DNA from: Aphelenchoides besseyi
Taxonomy: Eukaryota > Nematoda > Chromadorea > Rhabditida > Aphelenchoididae
NCBI GenBank assembly: GCA_024699855.1
Contig: JAMPIQ010000003.1
Coordinates: 9,610,001-9,674,000, forward strand
Direction: 5' to 3'
Length of the DNA stretch: 64,000 nucleotides
The first letter of the stretch is position 1. Every line of letters starts with the position of its first letter. A model generated the notes under the pieces. It was not told where the DNA came from. It saw only the letters and a program-made list of their open reading frames with translations, and ran no database searches. The translations under genes and the position numbers were made by a program. Shown one piece after another: positions 25,533 to 37,767 of this stretch.

Positions 25533-28526
25533 TCAAAGGGCGTCCGTGAATTCAACGTGAATATCGGACGTTTCGATTGGACGCGACGAAGACGAGGGTT
25601 CGGAATACACGACCGTTGGCTCGTCTTGGACCATAACGACGGTGGGACCGATTATTGTCGGCGTTGAGTCGATGTTCGATCGAGGCTCCGTGTTCGATGA
25701 TGCGAAGAGTCGTTCTTTCCTTCTTTTGCTGAAACAACCCGATCGGTCAACTACGAGAAACATGATCACCTACTCGGAATCGGTTTTGAAGTGACTTCGC
25801 CTGTCGATTCCACCTCTCTGACTAATCAACGGCTCCAAAACCGAGTCGTTGGCGCGTGTGGTCGTTTCGTCGGCTTGATCGGCTATCGACTTCGTTCGAT
25901 TGTGCTTCGATGGCTGCTGTTTGATTGCTGAAACATTCAAATTAAAAGGAAAACTTGGAATTCAGTTTGTCCGGTCCGCACTGGAACGTCTTTTTGAAAA
26001 GATACGGGAATCAGTTACTATGAGTTCAAAAGCGGGAAGAACCCAATTTCTAATCGTTTGTTCAACTCTTTGATTATTCCACAGCATTGATTGAAAGTCC
26101 AATTGTTCCCAAGGTCCCTCCAATTCATATGGTTAGCAGGAAATGAGTTAAAAGCGAAAAGAACGAAAGTTGTTAACCGAATTCACAACAATCAAAGAGA
26201 TGCATCGATGTTTCCGAGGAAAACAAGTTTACTTCGAACCCACGAACAGAAAATGTTATCAAAAGCGTTGAAATTAGCCGCTCAGTTAAGAAACCGACGT
26301 TTTGTACGTAACCAAATGTTCGCGATTTTAACAGAGTAGTTGCGAAAATAGACGACGAACATTCAGAGAACAATCGGAAAATAACATCGGGACTATAATG
26401 GACGATAAAAAGAAATGCAAACGTAAAACAACGGAAAAACGTTCCAGTCGGTTTTTCGAATGCCAAAAAGAGAGGAATCCGAAGACAAACATCGAGACTC
26501 ACCCATGAAGGAATGGACAATTGAACGGAATTTGTTCGGATGTCGTCCAGCGACTATTTCAGCTGAAATTCCAATAGAAATGCGAAAGAAAAATCGAACG
26601 AAAGCACGAATCGAAAGCACTGAACGTAATCGCACGTTTCTCCCTCCCGACAAACACAAACAACGAGAAGTTTCCGAACAAAAGTCCCAACGTAAAGGAA
26701 GAAGCACAGGTAAAAGCTCCGAATTTCAGTATTCCAGTTAATTACACTCCAAAATGATGTTAGTCGCTTTCTTCGTATGATAAAACTCAAAACAGTTTTC
26801 CAAAAACCGACACCAAAAGTAATATGAACCGTCGATAAAAGAACTACCTACCTCGTATGAACACGCGTTTGCCGATATAGGTCTGAAATCGTTCGGCATA
26901 GAAACTGGGATTGTGAACCGAAATGCTGTCGCCATCGTGTAGAATCGATTTCCACGTGTGTTCGAGCTTTTTGAACAGTCTATAGTTTTGGAGAATGTCG
27001 ATGATACCCAGAAAGAGAAGTAAACGCTCGCCCTTTTGATTTCTTGCCGGTACTCCGCCTTCTCTGCAATCAATTCGGAAGTTCGATAAGCAGAATCGTA
27101 AACCTACTCGTAATGATGTTGTTTGGCGTTGAAGTCCAATTGCATCGACCGCCATGCTTCGGTACGTGCCGTTAGCTGTCGTTGCTCTTCTTCGGGATCC
27201 AACGGCTCGGGCGGTTCGGCCGTCTCATCGTCTTCGCCTCCGGTCGCCTGCGACTCGACATCGATGTTGTGAATGCCGATGAGAAAAGAGTAGTCCATGA
27301 TTTTGAAGCTCTCCAAAACCAAACAATCGCGTTTTATGATGTCCATCAGAATGTCGTAGGTCTTCGGATCCAACGTGATTCCGTTTGGAAACTCTTCGTT
27401 GAAATCGAGATCTTTGAGTGTTGGTGACGGTTTGTTTCTCTCCAAACGCGAAGCAAAACGTTTGTACGTTGAGCCTTTCAAATCGAATTTCTGGTGCATT
27501 CGCACGGATTGAGGTAACAGATTGTTCATGACGATTAGCCGGATGTTTTTACCCAAACTCTAAAGCCAAATGAATTCGTTATATTGGTACGATTGAACTC
27601 ACTTGATAGCAAAACAATCCGAAGAACTTGGGCAGAACGGTTCGCGGATTCTGTTGCAAGTTCATGTAATAACCGGGTAGTAGTTTGCATAAGAAGTCGG
27701 CTTCTTTGTGTTGAACAGTTTTGATAATGAACTTGTCGTCGGCCGAAACGTAGAAGATCGAACCACTGGCTCCGGGATTGGACAGTTCGCGAAGTGGTTG
27801 TGTACAAAGTGAATGCTGGAAAAGGTTCTGAAGTTACTCGTTTGTTGTGTTCGATTACCAAGAAGTCGGCCGGTTGAATGTGAAAAATTTCGCGAAAATA
27901 TCGGAATGCTAATGGAGCGTACGTTTTGAATCGAAAGTCGCCATAACTAAAGTCAAAGCATTTAAAACTGCAAAGTCGAAGGAAGAACCTACGCGTGAGA
28001 TGGAGTCGTAAGTGAGCCATCGCTGAAAGAATTTGAATGTGACCGTCTTTTCGTTCGACTTACGTCGGAAATGCCACCGTCTCAATCACATCGAAGTCCT
28101 GGACAAGCAGATCGCGTAACGGTCGACTGGCCAACGAACCGACGGAATTCGAGATTCCGAGTTGAATGGCGCCCATCAAAGCATTCGTTGGCACGCGCTT
28201 GTAACTCACTTCTCCTTGACGATCGATACGTCGATGTCCAATTTTCTCTTTGTGTTTCATTGAACCACCGTCCTTCAGCATCGTCGGTTGATCATCGTCG
28301 TGGCGAATTTCTTAAACGAATTGAAATCAAAAGTTTCTGATTGCAACTCACCAGTCAGCATTTCGTCCGGTTTCGTCGTGTAAATTTGCGGCAACTGACC
28401 GTCGACTCGCGAAGTGTAGACGTGAGAGGCAGTCGATGGCGGCGAACTGTACGGTTGACGGCTGGTCGATGGTGAGGCGAATCCGGCGGTTTGGCCATTG
28501 GGTGAGTTGAATGCTCGTGACGGCAT
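25533..28526 (-). CDS. PIP5K1: Type I phosphatidylinositol-4-phosphate 5-kinase
   Basis: Makes PI(4,5)P2 from PI4P at the plasma membrane. The order on the minus strand is: a Ser/Pro-rich N-terminus; [60 protein letters not shown] (with the catalytic Lys); FGLFCYQ; the DLKGSTYKR loop; [15 protein letters not shown]; the [20 protein letters not shown] segment; and the substrate-specificity region [21 protein letters not shown] 920-base intron (about 25931-26851), long for this window, precedes two exons that code a Ser/Thr-rich tail ending [11 protein letters not shown] 28526 is the likely start, although the frame stays open upstream to an acceptor near 28574. Product lipid and SEC3 (encoded at the right end of the window) are functionally linked. 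Confidence 0.92.
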
Positions 28527-28574
28527 TCCACGCTCGTCGTTTGAAGCGAGGAAGCCGTCTTGATGGTTGAACCT

Positions 28575-30703
28575 GAAGCTAAAACCTAACCGCCAGTCGT
28601 TGAGTGATCGGAAAGAAAACGCGAAAACACGACGGTTAGAAAGACGAAGATGTTAATCGGGTAAAAGAGATCAGCAAATCAAACTTACGGCACTTTTGAG
28701 CTAAACAATCGAAGCGAAATCAACTCGCCTACTGATTGATAAACGGCGGTCAAATTCATTCGCGAGAACTTTTCGATTGAAATCAACCATCAAAACAGAC
28801 GGTTGTTACTCAATGGAAAAGGTGTGGAGAAACAAACACATTTTCAAACTCAAAACTAATCCCCTCGCATTTCCACAGCCACTCCGACAGCACAATTGCA
28901 ATGAAAATGCCAAAAGTTCTGCGACCGCAACCACCAAACGCGAAAAGCACAATCCTTTCGAGACCGTCGATTGCAATCATTGTGGATAGAACGTAGAAAA
29001 TTTGACGTCAATTCGTCTCCAAGTGTTTTTGGGCGGTTTGGTTCAACGATTGACGAGAATGAGTCACTTAATCGATCGTTGAAATCAGTGCGATCAGAAA
29101 TGTTGCCGACAAAATTGGACGGAGTTGAAGTCGAAAGGGAAAAAATTGGCGAAAAAGCATTTCGGGCTTCCGCTCCATCGACTCGTCGTCCCCGCATTTC
29201 TACCGAGACCTCAAATTACTCCCACATGTCCGCCATTTGGGTTGACACTCGGGACTATGAACTCGGAAATCTTTTCCACGAACAGTCGGAACGGGTGGAG
29301 GAGAACTTAACGGTCGATTTGACGGAAATTAGTCAACTGCAACGAATTGAATTTCAACGTCCTCGGTTCGCTTGTGATAATCGATTTCGGGACAAAAAAC
29401 GCCTGAGGCTCAAGCCCTCAAAGTTCACTTCCAACAGTCGAAAGAATCCTCAGTCCCCAATTAGCACACGGTCACTTCGAAGATTGCGGTCGGAAAGCGT
29501 TTTCCGTTTGCGCATTCACGTCAAAAAAGCCGATGGAATGACGCAAAAAACGACGTGGAGATCTGAGTGACAACAACCGAAGAGTCATTTACTCTCCTCG
29601 TTGAGGGGAATCCGGCAACCGAGTTGGGAATCGAGAGAAAGAGTAAAAAACCGAATGGAAAATTTTTTGCCAAAAACCCGGAAACGCGACCAAAATCGGG
29701 ACAATGGAAAGAAGAGAGAAAAAAAGGGCCGGGAGAGCGACGCGTTTCTCTTGGAAACTTTTGTATTTTTTTGCGTCTTTAGATTCCCAAAAAAACTTTC
29801 CGAGCGAAATTGCACGTCGAATTTGCGTCGCAATTTCGTTGACCTTTGTTGATGAAAAATGCAAACGCTTCGTCAAAACAATGAACGCAAAGAAGAGAGA
29901 AAGTCCGAGAGTGGGCGTTTGAGTTGAGTCGACGGAGTGGACGAGAGGAGAAATGGAGAGGAATCGATGAGAAACGTCAACTCTCGCACTCATACGTCAA
30001 AAAAGCCCATCGAGTTCTTTTTTTGAGGTCGCAAGGTGGTTACGGCCATTGGAGTAGTGGAGGTAAATTGAGGCCAAAAAAAGAGTTTGCACTTGCTCTC
30101 GAGTAAACGGAAATGCGAACATCCTCTTCAACAGGTGAGCAGACGACAGCAGAGATTATCCGTTTGGGTGCGTGTCGAAATGAGAGAGAAAGGGTGGACG
30201 CATTTGCCCGATTTTGTTGACCAAAGAAGTAGGCGTGGTCTCTCGTGCGTGCTCGAAGCGATTTGGCGCGGAAATTGAAAACGAAAGACGCCGGGATTCC
30301 TTTTAGTTTCAACGTCAAAGCATCAATTTTGCGTTAAACGAAGGTTCACAGTCAACAAGCATGTTATGCATATTTAGGTTCGCAAAATCGCTAACAAATG
30401 CGGTGACGTGGCGGCATCGGATTGCAGGAAAGAGGAATCGATGATCGAAGACTTTTGAGTTAAGCGGAGCTGAAAAAACGCGTTGTATGTTAAATGGAGA
30501 CCTTTTGCCCATTTGGCATCTTGTTTTATTGTTTTGGGTCCTTTCGCACAAGCACTTCGAGTCATTTTCGTTTGACGTAAAATGTCGCATAGCAAGGTAT
30601 GCGAATAAACTTCGTTGCTCCATCATTTCGTTAAATTTAGGATCAGTTGTTGAATCGTCTCTTTGGGACTTCAGGGAATACAGGACTTTCTCGTAAACGG
30701 ACG
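28575..30703. other. Gene-poor region between two divergent genes
   Basis: About 2.1 kb holding the promoters of PIP5K (minus) and the next plus-strand gene. Purine-rich tracts occur near 29570-29760. Long open frames exist on both strands, but none shows a recognisable domain or convincing splice structure. Confidence 0.4.
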
Positions 30704-32139
30704 ATGAATGATCGTCGAATTGCTACAAATGATGACGAACCGGTGGCATGTCGACAACAAGTGGTCGAATCGTCCAGTGAAGAAGAAGACAACGATCAGG
30801 TGGTTAATTTTAACCGAGGTTAATTCATCTATAATTTCAGAGTCGTGAAAGCATTGTGTCAGCCCGCAACCAGAAGTATTCGATACGGTGGCATAATTTT
30901 GAGTTCGGACATTGGATGGAATCCGAAAACATTGCACTGTTGAAAGCGATGAAGCCGCACAAATCGCTTTTCCAGATTCGTGAATTCTCGGCCGCGACTC
31001 AAAGTGATGCTGCGCGAGCAGTTGTCAAAAAGCTCGAACGCAACTCCACTCGGAATCTCTCAGGTTGGTTTTGATTTTCTTGTTTTTTATTTGTTAATTT
31101 TTAGTTTCAAGCATCATATCACGCGTTCGTCGTTTGCTAAAGCGCGCCCGAAAATTTCGTCTCACTCCGCGTGAGCTTGAAGCCGCACGATACCTAGAGA
31201 AATACGTTGATCCAGTTACAAATAAATTATATGCCCTCGAGAAATCGAAAAAAGCGGGTAGACCGACGCACGATAAGACACCACCACGTCCACAATCAAC
31301 GAGCAGTTCTACATCGTCTTTTGGGGTTTCAACTTCGATCAGGTCGCCAATTAATTCGCCAGAATATCCGCGTTCGTTGATGAATTTTGAAGGTGAAGGT
31401 TTGTTTCGATTTTGGTTCATTTTACAATTGAAATATTTTTAGGAACGTCGCAAACGACTGAAATTGCAACGCCGCCGACGAGCAACGATAAACCCAGCGA
31501 ATTAGTTGTTCAAGCCGGAGTTGCAGCGCTTGTTTCGGCGTTTCTGCGAACGACTGGATTAGCAGCCGAACGCCAACTCGCGATTTTGCGTCAATACGTC
31601 GAAGTGAAACTACCGGTGCAGCAAATAGAGCTAACGAATGCGAACATGGATCTTCAAGTACCAAACCGACTTAATGTGATCCAAGAGGATTTCGACCAGA
31701 CGTTTGGTCGAGACGAGGCCGTTGTCACAGCGGTAGCTATCCGTCACGATGGAACGCAACTTGCGGCCTACGGTAAACGATTCGATGTAAGTTGCTGCAT
31801 GAGTGTCGAATTCGAGTTTTGTTTCAGGCTCAAATGACCGATTTCACGACAATGAATCAATGGCACACAAGTGCCAAAGAAAGAGACGATGATGATTGCC
31901 TTGTAAGCTCCATCATTTTCAACGGACTTCGTGCCATTGAACCTTGTACGGTTATTGGCAAAAACGAGAAGTATGTTCTGATCTCGTGCAAATCTGAAAA
32001 CGGTATGTTATTTTGGTATTGAAAATTGTATAACCGTTTAATTGCAGGTCACGTTATCGTGATCGTCATCAACTCACCGTCTCTTTCATGGACCAGCACA
32101 ATTAAAATGGTAATCAATTGTGCTAAAAAGCACTTTTAA
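30704..32139 (+). CDS. Unrecognised basic, probably nuclear protein
   Basis: Six exons join in frame from ATG 30704 to TAA 32139 (about 400 residues). An acidic stretch (ESSSEEEDND) leads to a block with aromatic spacing (IRWHNFEFGHWMESENIALL, then KPHKSLFQIREFSAATQSDA) and a very basic helix (SIISRVRRLLKRARKFRLTP), compatible with a small DNA-binding fold such as SANT/Myb-like, but not diagnostic. A Ser/Pro linker (PPRPQSTSSSTSSF) and a C-terminal helical and beta-rich domain follow (VQAGVAALVSAFLRTTGLAA; DEAVVTAVAIRHDGTQLAAY; NGHVIVIVINSPSLSW). The final codons run through a possible donor (gtaatc) to give MVINCAKKHF. Next to it on the same strand, 170 bases away, lies a GIY-YIG gene, so the pair may be linked in origin. 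Confidence 0.55.
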
Positions 32140-32307
32140 TTTTTCAATGTGTAACATTTTTTCTTGGATTTTTGCATTAGTACCAATAAACGAATACAAA
32201 GATCTTCTGCGTTTTAAATCGAGTTGAAAATGTTCCTTACCTAGTCAAATACTTAATATAGCCAAACGAAGAGTTACTCAATACTTATTTGTTCCAGCGG
32301 TTCGCTA

Positions 32308-33570
32308 ATGATAGAAAGCGAACCTTACGAGCCCGAGTGTTGAAAACACCGGGCGTTCGTACGTGTACGCCTTCTTATCAGAAGACGGACGTATTTGGTA
32401 CGTCGGTGCAAGCCGCGACCCAAACTCCAGGCGATTGGAGTCGCACATCTGCGAGATTCTAAAACCGGAACGGGCGCGACGTAAAAATCCACAAAGTCTA
32501 ATAGACTTTTACAAATTGGCAAGTGAAGCCAACGGTATTAGGATTGGAGTATTGGCAAGTGGACTGTCACAGCAACTTGCCTTTGCAATCGAATCAACAG
32601 CTGTTCGAGTTTTGAAACCTTTTTGTCAAAAAAGATCATCGCCGCCTAGCTTGTTTCAATTAATGTTGTTCGGCCGGCACATACGTCCGATTCCATTGCA
32701 AAATATGGCGTTGTTGAAGAACGGTCAGATACACAATGTGCACAAAACGCTTGATAAGTTTATGGTGAAGCGAGCGATTCGCAACAAATGTCAGCTTTGT
32801 GGAGAGGAGCAGCAACCTTATAGATTTTGATGTAAAGGATGTGATAGGGCCATCAGAATATTGAAAAAAATACAAAAGCATGGTAAGATACGTAAATCTG
32901 AACAGCTGACAGTTTTTTAGGAAAACCCGTCGAAAGAACAATGTTCGAAGAGCTCGTTGTCGAATTTCAGTCTAGTAAGTCGGTTAATCCACAGTTTTAA
33001 GCTGCAACTGCTATTAGGACTGATCGGAAAATCTTCGCTCCAAAGGACCATCCATTCAAGAGATTCTCAATATGAACGTGATCTGGTTCCGTCATTGTGG
33101 TTGGTAAGTACACCAACAAGTCTTTTCATAATTTCAAGAATTTTAGCATCAACTGGATCATGTTTACTACAAATACAATAGCGGTGGAATCAGGATGATG
33201 ATCAGAGGAAATTGGTGTTTTTTCTGCGATCAAGAACCAATTGAAACCACACCGGTAACTACGAATGAATTCCTATTTTATTTCGATTTCAGGTTATGAA
33301 ATTGGTCGAAAGACAATTGATCGCTATCATTCGTTTGAACGTGTTACCCGTCAACTTCAAAATCGAAAATATGATCTTCAACCAACCGAAACTCTATGGC
33401 AGATATACGATCACTGCTCGAAATGCGGAATACGGTATGATTACATTCGTTGGACGCATTGGTAAGAACAGCCACAACGACTTATCCTAATTTTCAGTGA
33501 ATAGAAACGATCATTATCGTGTACCCGACGATGAGCAAACACAGAGAAGCACAGTTCTTAAATCGCATTA
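32308..33570 (+). CDS. GIY-YIG endonuclease-domain protein with zinc-binding Cys pairs, reading frame disrupted
   Basis: A GIY-YIG nuclease fold is visible: SYVYAFLSEDGRIWYVGASR supplies the GIY and YIG strands, RRLESH the Arg helix, and LAFAIESTAVRVL the catalytic Glu. The arrangement resembles the ANKLE1/LEM-3 type more than bacterial UvrC. A CxxC (CQLCGEEQQPYRF) is followed by TGA, then immediately CKGCDRAIRILKKIQKHG in the same frame, so the second half of a four-Cys ribbon lies beyond the stop. Later exons give a second zinc-like motif (WCFFC) and end at 33570. Near the start, MIESEPYEPEC and ENTGRSYVYAF are separated by a one-base frame change at about 32340. Either assembly indels or gene decay is possible; a clean splice pattern downstream suggests recent or artefactual damage. 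Confidence 0.6.
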
Positions 33571-33640
33571 GGAGATTCGGTAACAAATTTTTGGATGAAT
33601 AGTTATATCTTATCGTTGTATTAGCATTTAAGACTATATC

Positions 33641-33646
33641 AATAAA
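33641..33646 (+). terminator. Polyadenylation signal of the GIY-YIG gene
   Basis: AATAAA about 70 bases after the terminal TAG. Confidence 0.5.
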
Positions 33647-35504
33647 TCACTCGCATTAATTTGTCATTGAAAGTTATTTGAAAACCGAAGCAAAAGGAAA
33701 AGATTGGAAAAGGAATTTCGACTACTGCGTACAGAGCACAAAAACGTCCGGAAATACGCAATTCCACACACGCCAGCGGCTCTTCACGTTTTTTGGGTTC
33801 AAATTCATCGGATTCCATTGCGTTTGGGCGTTTAAGTGGAAATCGAGAAGCGTCTGAAGTTTCCGCAATTTCGGGAACTTCGCAACGAAGTTCGAGAATT
33901 CAAAAAGAAGGTTTTTGCAAACGTTTAATCGCCGTCGCGAGTTAACTCCCTCGGGTCTTGGAAATTGATCCGGGCACATTAGAAGCCATGAGATTCCAAT
34001 TTGTTTCCTGAACGTCATCTCATGTCCACAAAACGTGATCTCCGTCGTTTTTCGGATCAAAAAACAGGTGACTTGGACGATTCGCGTGTTTTGAGTTGAA
34101 ACAAAAAACTTTTTGACGAGGAAAATTTTTGTTTTGATGAAAAAGAAGTGAGTTAGAAGACGTTTCGCCTCCCGCTGTTTCATGAAAAGTCTCAACCGTT
34201 CTTTCTCGAAGCAAAAGAATCGTCCCACCGCGCCAAGGACTCTTCAGTAACAAAAGAAAAAGGTTTTTTGTTGAGATTCACATTGTCGACCGTTCGCCGT
34301 TAACCGTTGAGTACTCGACGTTGTTCGGAGTTGAGCAAATTTGCCCAAAAAAGTTCACTTGCAAATCAAAAAGGTAATCAATCAACGCGACTATAAGCGT
34401 TGAACTCTAAAGAAAATGTTGTGGGTGGAATGAACGATGATTGTCGACTTCGAATTGATCGAAAAGGAACTGAGTGGTCGAATACGAAACCAGAAACGTT
34501 AAACAGACGAAAGTGGTGCGATTGAAAGTCGCTGGGGAGTTGGTAGTTAAGATCTTGGAGATGCGTTGAGTAGTCTTCTTATTCCTTTCGATTCCCAAAT
34601 GAACCATTTCGTGCGAGAAACGTGGACCGTTTTTGACACTTCAGTTTTTGGTTATCACAAAAAACAGCTTTAAATCCGGCGAACTAGCTAAATAATCACG
34701 TGTCTAGTCCTCGAATCCCTCGAACGTTGGTTGTTCATTTGTCATTCCCGGCCTTTTCTCCACCTCTTTCCCATCGTAAATTATGCAAATTCGATGAAAC
34801 CTAAGGCGCTCTCGCACGTGTTAGCCGCTGAGGAGTTCTTAGTTCAACGATTAGGTCGACAAAACTGATAAGTTGAAACGTCTGCTGACTCTTTGTGAAC
34901 ACAATTCACGTAGTTGTTTTGGTGCAAAAGTAGAAGAATGAAAAGAATGCGAAGACCGAAAAGTACAAGGAAGAGCTAATTAATGAAAGTAAATTCTTGA
35001 CCACAAATGTTTAGAATCAAAAATGAGAGGAATGTAATGGAACACTCAAGTTCGTACAAAATGAAAAAGTGAAATTGAAACCACTGCGTGTTCGAGAATA
35101 CACTCCTTTTTTGTATTAAATGTTCATTTCTTTTATTGTTTGATTGCTTTCATTGGACCAGATCATCGATGTAGCGCTTTACATTTCTCATAAACATAGC
35201 ATTCATGCTCATCAGTAACTTGGACGATTCAACGAACTTCAAACGATTCAATCGGATAGATGGTCAGCGAAGTAAGCATGGAAATGACTAGTATTCTGTA
35301 AACTCAAATGCCAAATGTTTGCGATCACACTCATTGAAGTTCTTAACAATCTACGGTGTAATAACAGTCAATTCAAAATTACGTAACAGGCAAATATGTA
35401 AATTTCTGATTGCTTTCCGCTCGACTTCGATTTCAATTATTCGCTCTTCGTGAACGTCAATCAGCCGTCGCTCTTCTTTTCCGTCTCTAAATTGTTGCAA
35501 CGCC
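33647..35504. other. Gene-poor region
   Basis: About 1.9 kb. A 168-codon open frame on the minus strand (33722-34228) has no recognisable features and no splice context. Nothing else is supported apart from the presumed promoter of the gene at 35505. Confidence 0.35.
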
Positions 35505-35932
35505 ATGACTTACGACAACAACTACTTTGCCAATAACTGGAATCCGTGCGGAAATCCCGACAATGTGTTTGCCAATTGCGATCTCGAAATTCGATACCAC
35601 GAGCTGTTGCAAACTCTTATCATATCTGCTGTTTCTGCCACTTTTATCACCTGCTTACTTTCGCTACTTTCACTTTCGTCTTCTGGCTCTTCAGGATGCC
35701 TCGATTTGTGAGTTTACTTCATTCCTCACGATCTGATGATATCCATTTCAGTGTCCGTTCGCCTGGAAAAGCAAAATCGAAATGCGATCAAAAGAAGTCG
35801 ATCGGAAGTAAACGCAATGTTTCAACCGCTAGATCTCGTAAAGACGCTCGCAGCGCCAAGAATATGACGACATCGAACAATGCTCCATCGTCAGTTCGCG
35901 TCTCGGCTCGTAGCAAGCGTCGGGCTTCGTAG
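35505..35932 (+). CDS. Small single-pass membrane protein with basic tail, unrecognised
   Basis: Two exons (35505-35707, 35752-35932; 44-base intron) give 127 residues. The first 30 (MTYDNNYFANNWNPCGNPDN...) are polar with two Cys, then one hydrophobic helix (TLIISAVSATFITCLLSLLS), then about 60 residues very rich in Lys, Arg and Ser (KSKCDQKKSIGSKRNVSTAR) ending RSKRRAS. No signal peptide is present, so the basic tail is predicted to face the cytoplasm by the positive-inside rule. I know no family with this arrangement. Confidence 0.55.
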
Positions 35933-36236
35933 AAACACAGTTTATTCTCAGATTTGTTTGCCTAATTAGGTTCGTTCTTGTTGTTGTTTGGCAGAATAAA
36001 CTGTAATTTAAACAGTTGCGTGTTCATTTTGATGTTTTTAGACAAGAAGAACTTGATCACAAACTTGTAGTAAAACTCATTATTCTTAGGAATATGTCGA
36101 GACACGGCGCTTATGAAGCAGTAACCTTCGAGCAATTCCAACTTCAATTTCTCCAATCTGTGAATCGATAAACTGACAATTAATACTATTAGCTAATTCC
36201 ACCGTTTTTACTTCATTGTGCAAATTCCAGCAAATA

Positions 36237-36687
36237 AGATCAATTACCGTTGTTCTTACAGTCAGCTCAATTTCAGCGATTTCTGAGTATGTTTTGACTT
36301 TAATTCTGCCCTCGGTCAACCTCTGCTCTCCAAACGTTCAAGATCTTACTTTCACCTGTTGAGTAACTAGTCTGCCAAATAAAAGCTCGCCATCATCAAC
36401 AGGAAGAACTCCACAAACTTTTGCAATTTTGAGCGATTTTTGACAAATTGTTCGGCTTTGAAGTGCTCTCATTCCTCTCACGGGTATCCGGTGGTTACAA
36501 GTTTAGACACGTTAGATAGTCAGTCTTTCGGGCTTTCTGATGGTACAATATGAGCGTAGGTTGTGGCCCAACTCTCCGAGATACATCGATCGGCGCGATG
36601 GACGTGTCATACAAGGGAATGGGAGGTGTTGTGTATTTTGGCTTATTGGCTGATTGGATTCCGCTGATATTCACAGGGTTTAGAGTT
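36237..36687 (-). repeat. Dispersed repeat, copy B (451 bp, inverted relative to copy A)
   Basis: Reverse complement of 16454-16904 with no difference noticed on reading. Similarity decays at both ends. The strand opposite to the exon-like frame also reads open for a while (YKGMGGVVYFGLLADWIPLI), so coding direction, if any, is uncertain. Confidence 0.85.
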
Positions 36688-37767
36688 CAGTAGTGGTTGG
36701 TGTTGTTCCGCTGATTTTACGCGTTTGTAGTTACTGATTGCTAAGCTACAGTCAATGGAAGTTGATTGCTCGGAGGTTGATGTCTGGTAGTTGGCATTCT
36801 TCTCTGCTACGTTTTCGGGTCAACTACTTCTACCAACTATGTTTAGACAACAATTTACATTCAATCTACAGCTATTAGAATTTATTGACTTTTATTATTG
36901 TTGTCAGAACCACACAATTATATTGAACAATTCCGGAGATGCCGAACTTCCAGTTGACTTCTGAGTTGTACAGATAAAAGTTAATAGGAATACAAACTCG
37001 TTGTTTTAATTGTAAAATTACGCCAAATGATAACAATTAAACAGAAGAAGCAGCAGATCAAAATTGAAGATTGTGAACGGAGACACTTGCACTTGAAATT
37101 GGTATACACTTGACTAAGAGCAAATTGATAGGATTTTCTTTTTGTAAGTAAACACATTTGAGATAATGTACGAGAATGTGTGTTTCGACTTCATTCGATA
37201 GAACCTTTCCACCTACCAACTCCAACCGTCTTCTTACACTCGCCGTCAATCACTGCAAACGATTTTCGTTTACACCGAACAGTCCGCACACTACGGAACG
37301 AAAAAAGTTCGGTCGACTTTCATTCTAACCTTCGGCGTTTTCCGGCTCTCAACTTTGCCCAAAAAATTGCGAGCACGTGCGCACCAAACTCGCGCGTCTT
37401 GTTTATTTCTCGATGTTTTGCGTTCTCATTCAATGAAGTGAAGGAACTGTGCCATGGAAACAATGAACAGCAGCTTCCACTTTACACTCTATCCGGCCCC
37501 CTACTCGACGACAACCCAGTGGTCCGTTTCTTTCGCTTTTTTCGTGGCTTTCGGTCGACTTTCGATAATCGTTTCGGAAGCATTTGAATTGCTAAGTATT
37601 TTGGCTCAATCGTCCAATCTCTTGACTCATTTGCTTTTTGAAATCAGAACTTTGGTTTTCGCTCAAATTTTGAGAGATTTCCTACGCAAATTGAACTCAT
37701 TCAGTTGTTATTTCTTTCAGACATTCAACAAAAACGATGTGATATTCATCGTAGTTTAATAGACGTG
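36688..37767. other. Intergenic region upstream of the DUF273 gene
   Basis: About 1.1 kb, AT-rich, no supported gene; short open frames overlap on both strands without a domain. Confidence 0.35.

Noticed and set aside
28971..29570. 199-codon open frame on the plus strand
   Set aside because: No domain, no splice structure in an intron-rich genome, and overlapping long frames on the other strand; likely chance openness of purine-rich DNA.
32820..32840. TGA in the zinc ribbon as a selenocysteine codon
   Set aside because: The stop falls before a Cys of an ordinary CxxC; no SECIS-like stem was visible, and a missing base explains it more simply.
33722..34228. 168-codon open frame on the minus strand
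   Set aside because: Low-complexity Phe/Lys-rich translation without motifs or splice context.
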